Notes: generated from the sequence alone by a model not told the origin. DNA of 64,000 nucleotides from Agromyces kandeliae (GCF_009674665.1 NZ_WKJD01000002.1:92188-156187); one strand, 5' to 3'; positions 8,968-17,176 are shown, counted from the stretch's first letter. Program-made: numbers and translations.

Positions 8968-9270
8968 GTGAGCATGACCCTCGACGAACTGCCCGCCGTC
9001 ACCGAGTGCTCGGTGTCCGGGTGTTCCTACAACGACCACTCCCATTGCCATGCCGCCGCGGTCACGATCGCGGGCAGCGTCGGCGACGCCGAGTGCGCGA
9101 CGTTCATCCCGCTCGGCACCAAGGGCGGCCTCGACAAGGTCGTGACGCACGTCGGCGCGTGCCAGCGGTCCGAGTGCGTGCACAACGAGGCGCTCGAGTG
9201 CACCGCGACGGCGGTGCGCGTCGGGCCGGGGGCGGTCGACGCCGACTGCCTCACGTACGAGACGGCGTAG
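8968..9270 (+). CDS. Small Cys-rich protein with two DUF1540-like repeats
   Basis: A 100-residue protein with two copies of a Cys pattern: CSVSGCSYNDHSHCHA with a later DAEC, and CQRSECVHNEALEC with a later DADC. Each gives four cysteines, and the first copy also has nearby His residues, which fits a small metal-binding or disulfide module of the DUF1540 type. GTG at 8968 is preferred because GAGGAGG ends 5 nt upstream; an in-frame ATG two codons later is the alternative. Function is unknown in the family. Confidence 0.8.
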   Translation: MSMTLDELPAVTECSVSGCSYNDHSHCHAAAVTIAGSVGDAECATFIPLGTKGGLDKVVTHVGACQRSECVHNEALECTATAVRVGPGAVDADCLTYETA

Positions 9271-9365
9271 GCGCCTCACCCCTCGCTGCGCGACGCGCGG
9301 CGACGCTGTTCTGCTGAGAGCGGATCGCCCTGTCGTGCGCGCGGCCGCGTGCGTAGCCTCGGCTC

Positions 9366-9821
9366 ATGGGCGAGACGATCGAGTTCCCTGGTGCCGCTGC
9401 CGGTCGGGCGCGAGGGACGAGGCCGCTGTGGCGCGATGTGCTCGGCGACGTGCTCCGGGACGAGCGCCGCGAGCAGGAGCGCATCCTGACCGAGGTCGCC
9501 CGAACGGCGGGCGTGTCGCCGCAGTACCTGTCCGAGGTCGAGCGGGGCCGGAAGGAGGCCTCGTCCGAGGTGCTCGGCGCGGTCGCCGACGCGCTCGGCC
9601 TGGAGCTCGTCGACGTCGTGGGCCGGGTCGCCGGCCGACTCGCGGTGCGCGGGCCCGTGCGGGGCGAGCACCGGCACAGCGCTCCCGCCGGGACGGCCCT
9701 CCCCGTCGCGCCGGTCGCACCGGTCGCACCGGTCGCACCCGACCCCCGGGCCGCACATGCCACCCTCGCCGCCCTCGTCACCCCGATCGCCCCCGTCGAC
9801 GCCTACCTCCTCGTCGCCTGA
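9366..9821 (+). CDS. XRE-family regulator, PopR/ClgR-like
   Basis: A 151-residue DNA-binding protein. Residues 19-70 match the ClgR/PopR type of helix-turn-helix (VGDVLRDE-like start, [21 protein letters not shown]), known in actinobacteria to activate clp genes. A linker follows with four VAP repeats encoded by a 9-bp tandem repeat. The protein ends DAYLLVA. PopR and ClgR are turned over by ClpP through C-terminal hydrophobic/Ala residues, so this tail looks like a degron; that is inference. The gene faces a clpP pair, supporting the call. TAGCCT lies 6 nt before the ATG with no Shine-Dalgarno, so it is probably leaderless. Confidence 0.8.
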   Translation: MGETIEFPGAAAGRARGTRPLWRDVLGDVLRDERREQERILTEVARTAGVSPQYLSEVERGRKEASSEVLGAVADALGLELVDVVGRVAGRLAVRGPVRGEHRHSAPAGTALPVAPVAPVAPVAPDPRAAHATLAALVTPIAPVDAYLLVA

Positions 9822-9847
9822 CGCCTCGCCCCCGTCACCCGGTCCGC

Positions 9848-9903
9848 CGAGATGACGCGAATCGCGCTCGCCGGGCGCCGGAAGCGCCGTTCGCGTCATC
9901 TCG
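9848..9903. terminator. Long inverted repeat between regulator and clpP genes
   Basis: CGAGATGACGCGAA (9848-9861) and TTCGCGTCATCTCG (9890-9903) are perfect 14-bp complements around a GC-rich loop that can fold further. Outer CACCCGG and CCGGGTG extend the symmetry. It lies between two convergent genes, so a bidirectional terminator is the simplest reading. A repeat element is possible, but I see no second copy in this window. Confidence 0.55.
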
Positions 9904-9917
9904 ACGCCCCGGGTGGG

Positions 9918-10526
9918 TCAGGCCGGGGCAGGGACCGCGACGTGCGCGGCGAGCACGTGGTCGGCGAGGCCGTAGTCGACCGCCGCCTGCGCCGGGAGGA
10001 TCAGGTCGCGGTCGGTGTCCACGCGGATGGCCTGCGGCGAACGCCCGGTGTCGGCGGCGAGCGCCGCCTCGAGTTCCGCGCGGACGCGGAGCACCTCGTC
10101 GGCGTGCAGGATCAGGTCGGGCACGGTGCCGCGGCCCTGGGTGGACGGCTGGTGCAGCGTCACGGTGCTGTGCGGGAGCATCGAGCGCCGGCCGGGTGCG
10201 CCGCCCGCGAGCAGCACCGCGGCCGGACCGCCGGCGCGTCCCACGCACGTCGTCGCGACATCCGGCCTGATGTGCCGCATCGTGTCGTACACCGCGAGTG
10301 CCGCGCTCGGCGAGCCGCCGGGCGAGTTCACGTAGAGGCTGATCGGCGACTCGCTCGAGTCGGAGGCCAGGTGGAGGAGCTGCGCGATCAGGACGTTCGC
10401 GACGCCGTCGTCGATCTCGGTGCCGAGGTAGACGATGCGCTCGGAGAGCAGCCGACTGTACACGTCGAGCGAGCGCTCGACGCCGCCGCGCTTCTCGACC
10501 ACGTAGGGGATCGTGTAGGAGGTCAT
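9918..10526 (-). CDS. clpP: ClpP-family subunit lacking the catalytic serine
   Basis: A 202-residue ClpP homologue, second gene of a two-clpP operon (ATGA overlap at 10523-10526). The fold is intact: YVNSPGGS near 65-72, LPHSTVTLHQPS near 117-128, and the end motif AVDYGLADH. The active-site segment normally reading GMAASM is GRAGGP, so the catalytic Ser is replaced by G100 (codon GGT at 10229-10227). H125 and D174 of the triad remain. It should be unable to cleave peptides and probably forms mixed rings with the active partner, as ClpR subunits do in plastids and cyanobacteria; mixing is inference. Confidence 0.88.
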   Translation of the reverse strand: MTSYTIPYVVEKRGGVERSLDVYSRLLSERIVYLGTEIDDGVANVLIAQLLHLASDSSESPISLYVNSPGGSPSAALAVYDTMRHIRPDVATTCVGRAGGPAAVLLAGGAPGRRSMLPHSTVTLHQPSTQGRGTVPDLILHADEVLRVRAELEAALAADTGRSPQAIRVDTDRDLILPAQAAVDYGLADHVLAAHVAVPAPA

Positions 10527-11146
10527 GCCGACACCCCCAGGCCCGCGACGGCGCGCGGCTCGAGCGGGAACAGCTCGTCGAGCCGCTCGGTCACGTGGTC
10601 GATGAACCCGTAGTCGACGGCGGCGTCGGCGGTGTACCAGCGGTCGCGGAGCGAGTCCTCGCGGACGCGCTCGACGGGTCGGCCGGTGTAGCGCGCGATC
10701 AGGCCGAGGACGGTGTCGCGCGTGTGCCGGAGGTCGTCGGCCTGGAGCTCGACGTCGACCGCCGTGCCGCCGATCCCCGCGGAGCCCTGGTGCAGCAGGA
10801 TCCGCGAGTGGGGGAGCGCCGCGCGCTTGCCGGGCGTGCCGGCGGTGAGCAGGAACTGCCCGGCGCTCGCGGCCATGCCGATCGCGATCGTGGCGACGTC
10901 GTTCGGGATCGCGCGCATCACGTCGTGGATCGCGAGCATCGCGGGAACCGACCCGCCTGGCGAGTTCACCCAGAAGCGGATGTCGCGACGCGGGTCGTCG
11001 GCGGCGAGCGCGACGAGCTGCGCGCAGATGCGGTTGCCGCCGGCCTGGTCGAGCTCGTCGCCGAGCACGATGATGCGCTCGTGGAAGAGCCGCCTGGCCA
11101 GTTCGGCGTCGATGGGCTGGACGGGTGGGGTCTCTCGATCGGTCAT
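10523..11146 (-). CDS. clpP: ATP-dependent Clp protease proteolytic subunit, catalytically intact
   Basis: A 207-residue ClpP with a complete triad: S94 in GMAASAGQF, H119 in ILLHQGSAG and D168 in LRDRWYTA. It assembles into a barrel fed by a Clp ATPase, which is not encoded here. It is the first gene of the pair and couples to the inactive paralogue. The arrangement with a nearby PopR/ClgR-like regulator resembles the accessory clpP3-clpP4 locus of Streptomyces rather than the housekeeping clpP1P2-clpX locus; that comparison is from memory of the family. Confidence 0.92.
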   Translation of the reverse strand: MTDRETPPVQPIDAELARRLFHERIIVLGDELDQAGGNRICAQLVALAADDPRRDIRFWVNSPGGSVPAMLAIHDVMRAIPNDVATIAIGMAASAGQFLLTAGTPGKRAALPHSRILLHQGSAGIGGTAVDVELQADDLRHTRDTVLGLIARYTGRPVERVREDSLRDRWYTADAAVDYGFIDHVTERLDELFPLEPRAVAGLGVSA

Positions 11147-11189
11147 GCGCCCAGCCTGCGCCGCGCGGCGCGGCGGTGGGGCGGATGCG

Positions 11190-11217
11190 GCTCACGGCAG
11201 CGCTGCTCACGGCAGCG
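11190..11217. promoter_or_regulatory. Candidate ClgR/PopR-type operator between clpP operon and cyclase
   Basis: CGCTGCTCACGGCAGCG (11201-11217) is an inverted repeat with perfect 6-bp arms, CGCTGC and GCAGCG, around 5 nt. The 13-mer GCTCACGGCAGCG also occurs twice in direct order (11190-11202 and 11205-11217). Actinobacterial ClgR/PopR sites use related CGCT or CTGCC half-sites, so this is the best candidate target for the regulator at 9366. It could also affect the divergent cyclase genes. Confidence 0.5.
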
Positions 11218-11277
11218 TGCGGGGTCGTGGCCTAGATTGAGTTCACGGGAGGCATCCCCCGATGCGAAGGAGGCATC

Positions 11278-11361
11278 GTGTTCCTCGACATCCACGCGGT
11301 GCGATGCTCCGTGCGCGTGGATGCGTCCGCCGCCGAGCACGGTCCGGTGACGCGGCGATGA
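11278..11361 (+). CDS. Small leader ORF coupled to the cyclase gene
   Basis: A 27-codon ORF starting GTG at 11278 with a strong Shine-Dalgarno AAGGAGG (11267-11273). Its stop TGA overlaps the cyclase ATG (ATGA at 11358-11361). The cyclase start itself has no visible Shine-Dalgarno, so this ORF probably delivers ribosomes to it. The peptide (starts MFLDIHAVRCSV, ends VTRR) matches nothing I know. A -10-like TAGATT at 11233-11238 could start the transcript. Expression of the peptide is inference. Confidence 0.5.
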   Translation: MFLDIHAVRCSVRVDASAAEHGPVTRR

Positions 11362-14300
11362 ATCCCTCCGCCGCCGATGCATCGGACACCGACACGACCG
11401 GTGTGCTCCAGCCCTACGTGCCGCGCCTCGTGCGCTACTGGGACGAGGAGACGCCGGGGCGATTGCACCAGGCGGTCGAGGGCACCATGGTGCTCGTCGA
11501 CATCTCGGGCTTCACGCGCATGTCCGAGCGCCTCGCCCGGCACGGCAACGTCGGTGCCGAGGAGGTCACGGAGGTGATCGACGGCACCTTCGATCGACTC
11601 CTCCCGGCCGCCTACGCGTTCGGCGCCAACCTGCTGAAGTTCGGCGGCGACGCGCAGCTGCTGCTCTTCACCGGCGAGGACCACCACCTGCGTGCGGCGG
11701 CCGCGGCCCACGACATGCGCGCCGAGCTGCGCCGGATCGACGGGTTCGCGACGAGCGCGGGCACGGTGTCGCTGCGGATGTCGGTGGGGATCCACAGCGG
11801 TACGTTCGACTTCTTCCTCGTCGGCGGGTCGCACCGCGAGTTCATCGTCGCGGGCCCGGCCGCGACGCGCACCGTGCAGATGGAGGGCGCCGCCTCGGCC
11901 TCCCAGATCATGCTCAGCCCGGAGACCGCGGGACTGCTGCCCCGTGCGTGCGTCGGCGCCGCCCGGGGGCCCGGCCGGCTGCTGAGGCGGGCCCCGCACG
12001 TCGAGCAGTCGGGGTTCCTCGCAGCCCGGACCCCGACGGTCGACCTCGAGCAGTTCATCCCCGTCGGACTCCGGCAGACGCTGCTGAGCGGCACCATCGA
12101 TCCGGAGCACCGGCCGGCCGCCATCGCATTCCTGCACTACGTCGACTTCGACCGATTGGTCGCCGACGACCCGGACCACGCCGCCTCGGTCCTCGACGAG
12201 CTGGTCACCGAAGTCCAGCAGCACGCCGACGCGCACGGCGTGACGTTCCTCGCCACCGACATCGCCCCAGACGGCGGCAAGATCATCCTCACGGCCGGCG
12301 TGCCCGACACCGCCGGCAACAACGAGGAGCAGATGCTCCTCGCCGCCCGGGACATCCGCGTCGGCGCACCCGCCGAGTTGCCGGTGCAGATCGGCATCAG
12401 CTGGGGACACGTCTTCGCGGGAGCGGTCGGGCCCGCCTACCGGCGCACGTACACGATCATGGGCGACGCGGTGAACCTCGCCGCCCGCATCATGGACAAG
12501 GCGCCCCTCGGCGAGGTGTACGCCACGCGAGACGTGGTGGACGGGTCGCGGACGACCTTCGAGGTCCGCGCGCCCGAGCCGTTCACGGTCAAGGGCAAGC
12601 AGAAGCCGATCCAGGCACTTTCGGTCGGCGACCCCGAGGGCAGCCGCATCGCGGGGCGGGCCGCGAGCACGCCCCTGGTCGGCCGCGATGCGGAACTCGC
12701 GCTCCTCACCGGTGCGTGGGCCGACGCGCGAGCGGGCCGCGGCGGGGTCGTGGACGTCACCGCCGACGTCGGGATGGGCAAGTCCCGGCTCCTGCACGAA
12801 CTGCTCGAGACGACGCAACCGGATCGCGTGATCACCGCCGAGTGCCGGCTCTACCAGACCGCGACGCCGTACTTCCCGTTCCGCACCCTGCTCCGATCGG
12901 CCTGGGGGCTCGAGGGCCTCGATCCCGAGGCGACCGCGGACGCCCTCGCCGAACTCGTGCGGACACGCGCCCCCGACCTCCTGCCGTGGCTGGCCCTGAT
13001 CGCCACGCCGCTCGGGCTCACGCTGCCCGAGTCGCCCGAGGTCGCCCAGCTGGACGACCAGTTCCGTCCGCAGCGCACGCGCTCCGCGGTGTCGACGCTC
13101 CTCCGCGCCACCAACGATCGGCCCACCCTCTTCCTCATCGAGGAGGGGCAGTGGATGGACGAGGCATCCGGGGAACTGCTCACGGCGCTCATCTCGGGGA
13201 TCGAGCCCATGCCCTGGCTGATCATCGTCAGTCGCCAGCCCGGCGGCCAGGGCTACGTCCCGGTCGACAGCGCGGTGGTCACGCACGTCGAACTCCAGCC
13301 GCTCGACATCGCCCATGCGAGGGAGCTCATCCAGCGTGCCACCGCCGGCACCCCGCTGCTGCCCAGCCAGGTGGACACGCTCGCCGCGCGGGCCGAGGGC
13401 AGCCCGCTGTTCCTGCTCGAACTGCTCCAGGTCCTGCGTGCGGATGCCGCGGTCGACTACCTCCCGCAATCCGTCGAGGGCCTCATCGGCGCTCGCATCG
13501 ACCGACTCCCGCCCGCCGACCGGAACCTCCTCAGACGTCTCGCGGTGCTGGGCACCGGCTTCCGGCAGGAGCACATCCCGGCCGTCCTCGGCAGCGCCGC
13601 GGCGGAGCCGAGCCGCCAGGTGAAGACGCTGCGGCGCCTCGGCGGCTTCCTCTCCGTCGACGCGAGCGGGTGGGTGCAGTTCCAGCACAGCCTGATCCGG
13701 GACGTCGCGTACGCCGGCCTGCCGTTCAAGACCCGCCGGGAACTGCACGCGCACGTGGGCGACGCCATCGCCGGGTCGTCCGCTGATCATCCCTCGGGCC
13801 AGGTGGAGCTCCTGTCGATCCACTACTCCGAGGCGCATCGGTGGCCGGAGGCGTGGGCGTCCTCGCGCGAGGCGGGGGAACGCGCCAAGGAGATCTACGC
13901 GAACCTCGAAGCCGCGACCTTCTACCGGCGCGCCCTGAACGCCTCGCGGTACGTGCCGGATCTCGCGCCGGCGCAGGTCGCCGACGTCTCGGAGGCCCTC
14001 GGCGACGTGCTCGAGCTGGCCGGCCTCTTCGAGCAGTCCGTCGAGGCGTACCGGCAGGCGTCCCGCCTCGTCCGGGAGGATCCCATCCGCTCCGCCGACG
14101 TCCTGCTCAAGCGAGCCCGCGCGCGGGCGCGCACGGGGTCCTACGTCACCGCCTATCGAGACCTCACGATCGGTCGCCACCTCGTCGCGGAGATCGGGAG
14201 CGCCGAGGCGCTCCGTGCGACCGCCCGGCTGAACGCCCTGAACGCCCAGATCCGGCAGCTGCAGGAGCACATGCCCGCCGCGGTGCGCCTCGCCGAGCAG

Positions 14301-15182
14301 GCGATGGTGGAGGCCGAGGCGTCGGGCGAGCGGGAGGCCCTGGCACGTTCGTACCAGGTGCTCGACGCGGCGTACGTGATGCTGGGGCAGTCCTCGAAGG
14401 CGGTCTACGGCGAGCGCGCCCTCGCGATCTACGAGGAACTCGGCGACCTGCCCGGCACGGCGGTCGTGACGAACAACCTCGGGGGACAGGCGTACTGGCA
14501 GGGGAAGTGGGAGGACGCCGTGGGGTTCTACGCCCGCGCCCGGGACGCGTTCCTCCGTGCCGGGAACGAGGCGGAGGCGGCGACCTGCGGTGCGAACATC
14601 GGCGAGGTGCTCGTCAGCCAGGCGAGGTTCGACGAGGCCGAGGACGTGCTCGTCCCCTCGGTTCGCGTGCTGCGCGCGCACGGCCTGGTGGATGCCGCGA
14701 TCTTCGCCGAGATCCAGCTGGCGCGGTTGCAGCTGCTCCGGGGCGACGACGGGGCGATGGAGCGCATGGTCGTCATTCGCGCCGAGGCGGTGCGGACCGG
14801 GCAGGTCCAGTCGGCGATCGAGGCCGGGATCCTCGTCGCACATGGGCTCGTGCTCGCCGGGAGGCCGGAGGACGCGCTCGACACGCTGGCCGAGACCGAG
14901 CACGGGGCCGGCGGCGAGGCCGAGCTCTACGGCAGCACCATCGCGCGGACGCGGGCACTGGCACTGGCCGCGCTCGGTCGCACTGCGGAGGCCCGCGAGG
15001 CGGTCTCAGGCGGGCTGGCCCAGGCACGCGAGCAGGGTCTGGCCTTCGAGGTGGCCCAGCTCCAGCTCATCGAGGCCGACCTCATCGAGGACCCGGCGGC
15101 GGCGGAGCCGATCCGCGCCGAGGCGGAGCGACTCCTCGGTGAGCTCGGCGTGGTGAGCACCACGCCGAACCTCCGGGGGTGA
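11358..15182 (+). CDS. Tandem class III cyclase - AAA ATPase - TPR protein, soluble adenylyl cyclase type
   Basis: A 1274-residue soluble protein. Residues about 40-220 form cyclase domain C1 with both metal aspartates, D48 in VDISGFT and D98 in KFGGDAQ. Residues about 240-420 form C2, which lacks those aspartates but supplies the N373 and R377 of MGDAVNLAARIMD that C1 lacks, so one active site would form between the two. A P-loop ATPase follows (DVGMGKS, K475), then TPR-like helices to the C-terminus. This matches the layout of mammalian soluble adenylyl cyclase and many bacterial relatives. cAMP as product is inferred. An in-frame ATG at 11262 is the alternative start, but it would add an Arg-rich tail of poor coding character. 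Confidence 0.88.
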   Translation: MNPSAADASDTDTTGVLQPYVPRLVRYWDEETPGRLHQAVEGTMVLVDISGFTRMSERLARHGNVGAEEVTEVIDGTFDRLLPAAYAFGANLLKFGGDAQLLLFTGEDHHLRAAAAAHDMRAELRRIDGFATSAGTVSLRMSVGIHSGTFDFFLVGGSHREFIVAGPAATRTVQMEGAASASQIMLSPETAGLLPRACVGAARGPGRLLRRAPHVEQSGFLAARTPTVDLEQFIPVGLRQTLLSGTIDPEHRPAAIAFLHYVDFDRLVADDPDHAASVLDELVTEVQQHADAHGVTFLATDIAPDGGKIILTAGVPDTAGNNEEQMLLAARDIRVGAPAELPVQIGISWGHVFAGAVGPAYRRTYTIMGDAVNLAARIMDKAPLGEVYATRDVVDGSRTTFEVRAPEPFTVKGKQKPIQALSVGDPEGSRIAGRAASTPLVGRDAELALLTGAWADARAGRGGVVDVTADVGMGKSRLLHELLETTQPDRVITAECRLYQTATPYFPFRTLLRSAWGLEGLDPEATADALAELVRTRAPDLLPWLALIATPLGLTLPESPEVAQLDDQFRPQRTRSAVSTLLRATNDRPTLFLIEEGQWMDEASGELLTALISGIEPMPWLIIVSRQPGGQGYVPVDSAVVTHVELQPLDIAHARELIQRATAGTPLLPSQVDTLAARAEGSPLFLLELLQVLRADAAVDYLPQSVEGLIGARIDRLPPADRNLLRRLAVLGTGFRQEHIPAVLGSAAAEPSRQVKTLRRLGGFLSVDASGWVQFQHSLIRDVAYAGLPFKTRRELHAHVGDAIAGSSADHPSGQVELLSIHYSEAHRWPEAWASSREAGERAKEIYANLEAATFYRRALNASRYVPDLAPAQVADVSEALGDVLELAGLFEQSVEAYRQASRLVREDPIRSADVLLKRARARARTGSYVTAYRDLTIGRHLVAEIGSAEALRATARLNALNAQIRQLQEHMPAAVRLAEQAMVEAEASGEREALARSYQVLDAAYVMLGQSSKAVYGERALAIYEELGDLPGTAVVTNNLGGQAYWQGKWEDAVGFYARARDAFLRAGNEAEAATCGANIGEVLVSQARFDEAEDVLVPSVRVLRAHGLVDAAIFAEIQLARLQLLRGDDGAMERMVVIRAEAVRTGQVQSAIEAGILVAHGLVLAGRPEDALDTLAETEHGAGGEAELYGSTIARTRALALAALGRTAEAREAVSGGLAQAREQGLAFEVAQLQLIEADLIEDPAAAEPIRAEAERLLGELGVVSTTPNLRG

Positions 15183-15200
15183 CCCGTCCGGCCGGACCGG

Positions 15201-16418
15201 TCAGCGCATCTTCGGGTCGCCGATTCCGACGACGTCCCATGCGGTGCGCGTCTGCGTCGCTGAGTAGATCGTGGTGCCCTCCGAGACGATGCACCAGGTG
15301 TGACCGGTCGGGATCACCGAGGTGTCGATCGAGCCGGGCGAATCCGGTGTCGCGAACGGGTCGCCGGTGCACCAGGGCATGTAGACGAAGTCCAGCGGGC
15401 CGTCGTCGTCCTGGTCGTACTCCAGGTGGCTCGTGAACGGGTTGGACGAGTTCTGCGGAGCGAACTTCACCGTGCCCCGGTACGCGGCGGGCTGCGGGGG
15501 ATCGACGTCGACCGGCACGAAGCTGAGCGTGCCCGCCCCGACATCGGCGGTGAGCGTGTAGGGCTTGAGCACGCAGTCGGATCCGTCGGTGTTCTCGAGT
15601 CGCGTGAACGTGCCGTAGACGGTGCCCTGATCGATCGTCGCGGTGCTGTTCTCCGCGGTGCACCCGAGCTCGCCGGTGAACCCCTCGAGCGTGAAGATCG
15701 TGTCGAACGCCGGGTCGTTGCCGAAGTCGGAGCTGCCCTCGAGCGACATCTCGCCGCTCAGCGGGGCGAAGGTCACGGCATCGAACGACCCCGACGGCTC
15801 GATCGTCAGGTAGCAGTTGTCGAGCGGGCCGGCATCCGGACCCGCGTCGGAGGCGTTGCGGCAATTGGCGATCGGCTGTGCGGCGGTCGCGGTCGCGGTG
15901 AACGGCGCGGTCGTGCTGCCGTCGACGCCCTCCCCTGGCACGATGCCGCCACCGGCGCGGACCTGGAAGGTGTCGACCTCGGTGCCTGCCTTCGACACGA
16001 TGACGTCGACCTGGACGGAGCCCTTGAACTCGAGGTCGAGCGAGGCGAACACGGCATCGGGTACGCCCTCGAGGCTCACCGTCAGGTCCTCGGTGGCATC
16101 GACGCGAGAGCACGGCACTCCCGTGGAGCCGCCCGACTTGATGCCGATCGACCCGTCCTTCATGCCGGGACCCTGGTCGCTGCCGCCGATGGCGGCGAGC
16201 GGGCCGTTCACCGTGATCCGGCAGTTCTTCTGGGCCGTGATGGTCTGGGTGATCGGATCGCCGTCGTTGCTGTACACGAATCGGGTGCCGTCGCTGCCGA
16301 GATGCAGCCGGAGCGTCTCGTCGCCGGTGCCGGCAGCGCTCAACGCCGTCGCCCCGATTCCGAGCATGAGTGCCGCGGAAACCGCCGCAACCGTACCAAG
16401 TGATCGAACCACGTTCAT
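15201..16418 (-). CDS. Secreted protein of unknown function
   Basis: A 405-residue protein with a clear Sec signal peptide (about residues 1-29, ending ALSAAG). The rest is rich in Thr, Gly, Asp and beta-strand patterns, with about eight widely spaced cysteines that could form disulfides outside the cell. There is no lipobox and no LPXTG sorting motif, so it should be released. GGGAGG lies about 6 nt before the ATG. It converges on the cyclase gene with only 18 nt between stops. I do not recognise a family. Confidence 0.75.
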   Translation of the reverse strand: MNVVRSLGTVAAVSAALMLGIGATALSAAGTGDETLRLHLGSDGTRFVYSNDGDPITQTITAQKNCRITVNGPLAAIGGSDQGPGMKDGSIGIKSGGSTGVPCSRVDATEDLTVSLEGVPDAVFASLDLEFKGSVQVDVIVSKAGTEVDTFQVRAGGGIVPGEGVDGSTTAPFTATATAAQPIANCRNASDAGPDAGPLDNCYLTIEPSGSFDAVTFAPLSGEMSLEGSSDFGNDPAFDTIFTLEGFTGELGCTAENSTATIDQGTVYGTFTRLENTDGSDCVLKPYTLTADVGAGTLSFVPVDVDPPQPAAYRGTVKFAPQNSSNPFTSHLEYDQDDDGPLDFVYMPWCTGDPFATPDSPGSIDTSVIPTGHTWCIVSEGTTIYSATQTRTAWDVVGIGDPKMR

Positions 16419-16555
16419 CGGGGCCTCCCGAGCACAGGTGATCCGGGGGGCCGTGGGCCGTCCCTCGGGTCAGGATGCTGCTCATGCTAGCGACGCGCGT
16501 TCCTGGCCACGACCCTCGTACGGGGGCGCTCCGCCGAGCCCGGCGACGGCGCTGC

Positions 16556-17077
16556 TCAGCCGGCGCGTGCGATCGCGGGGCCCTCGCTGAACTGGCAGGC
16601 GGTGGCGGTGAGCCGCTCGTCGGGATCGAGGCGACCGAGCACCGCGCCGGCGATCTCGTAGAGCTGCCTCAGCTGCTCGGGCGAGAGCGCGTCCAGCACG
16701 TACTGGCGCACGGTCTCGACGTGGCCGGGTGCCGCGTCGTCGATGAGCTCGAGCCCGGCGTCGGTGATCGTGGCGTTGGTCGCGCGGCGATCGGTCGGGC
16801 AGGGGAACCGACGGATCAGCCCGCGTTCCTCGAGTCGACGTGCGACGTGGGAGAGCCGAGGGAGCGTGGCGTTCGTGCGCGCGGCGAGCGCCGTCATCCG
16901 CATCGTCCGCTCCGGGGCGGCGGCGAGCGCCATCAGCGCGGCGTACTCGAAGTGGGTGAGCTGCACGTCCTGCAGGAGCTGCTGGTCGAGCACGCCGGGG
17001 AGGAGTTCGGTGAGCGCGACGAGACGCACCCAGGCGGCCGATTCCTCGGTGTCGAGCCAGCGCGTGTCATCCGTCAT
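16556..17077 (-). CDS. MarR-family transcriptional regulator
   Basis: A 173-residue winged-helix regulator. The DNA-binding core (MTALAARTNATLPRLSHVARRLEERGLIRR, then PTDRRATNATITDAG) is typical MarR. It is divergent from an NADP-binding oxidoreductase, with GTTG/CAAC palindromes between them, so it probably represses both genes and responds to a small aromatic or oxidant; the ligand is inference. GACAAT lies 6 nt before the ATG at 17077, so the mRNA is probably leaderless and this start is preferred over an in-frame one 18 nt upstream. Confidence 0.88.
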   Translation of the reverse strand: MTDDTRWLDTEESAAWVRLVALTELLPGVLDQQLLQDVQLTHFEYAALMALAAAPERTMRMTALAARTNATLPRLSHVARRLEERGLIRRFPCPTDRRATNATITDAGLELIDDAAPGHVETVRQYVLDALSPEQLRQLYEIAGAVLGRLDPDERLTATACQFSEGPAIARAG

Positions 17078-17097
17078 GACTCCATTGTCGCACATTG

Positions 17098-17142
17098 GTT
17101 GACACGACAACTGATTTGCCCTATCGTGTTGGTTGTCGCAAC
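17098..17142 (+). promoter_or_regulatory. Promoter and MarR operator region
   Basis: For the oxidoreductase, TTGACA (17099-17104) and TATCGT (17122-17127) are 17 nt apart. GTTG-N6-CAAC (17098-17111) overlaps the -35 and GTTGTCGCAAC (17132-17142) lies just past the -10. These two similar palindromes bracket the promoter and are the likely MarR sites. The region is clearly more AT-rich than its surroundings. Confidence 0.65.
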
Positions 17143-17176
17143 AAGTAAACGCGTCGGATGGCGCGGGAAGGACATC

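Noticed and set aside
11262..11358. Upstream in-frame start for the cyclase (ATG 11262)
   Set aside because: It would add a 32-residue Arg-rich tail with no coding character, while the overlapping 27-codon ORF has the better Shine-Dalgarno. Kept only as an alternative.
11232..14903. Long minus-strand frame opposite the cyclase gene
   Set aside because: Same GC-shadow pattern; the plus strand has intact cyclase and ATPase motifs across the same span.
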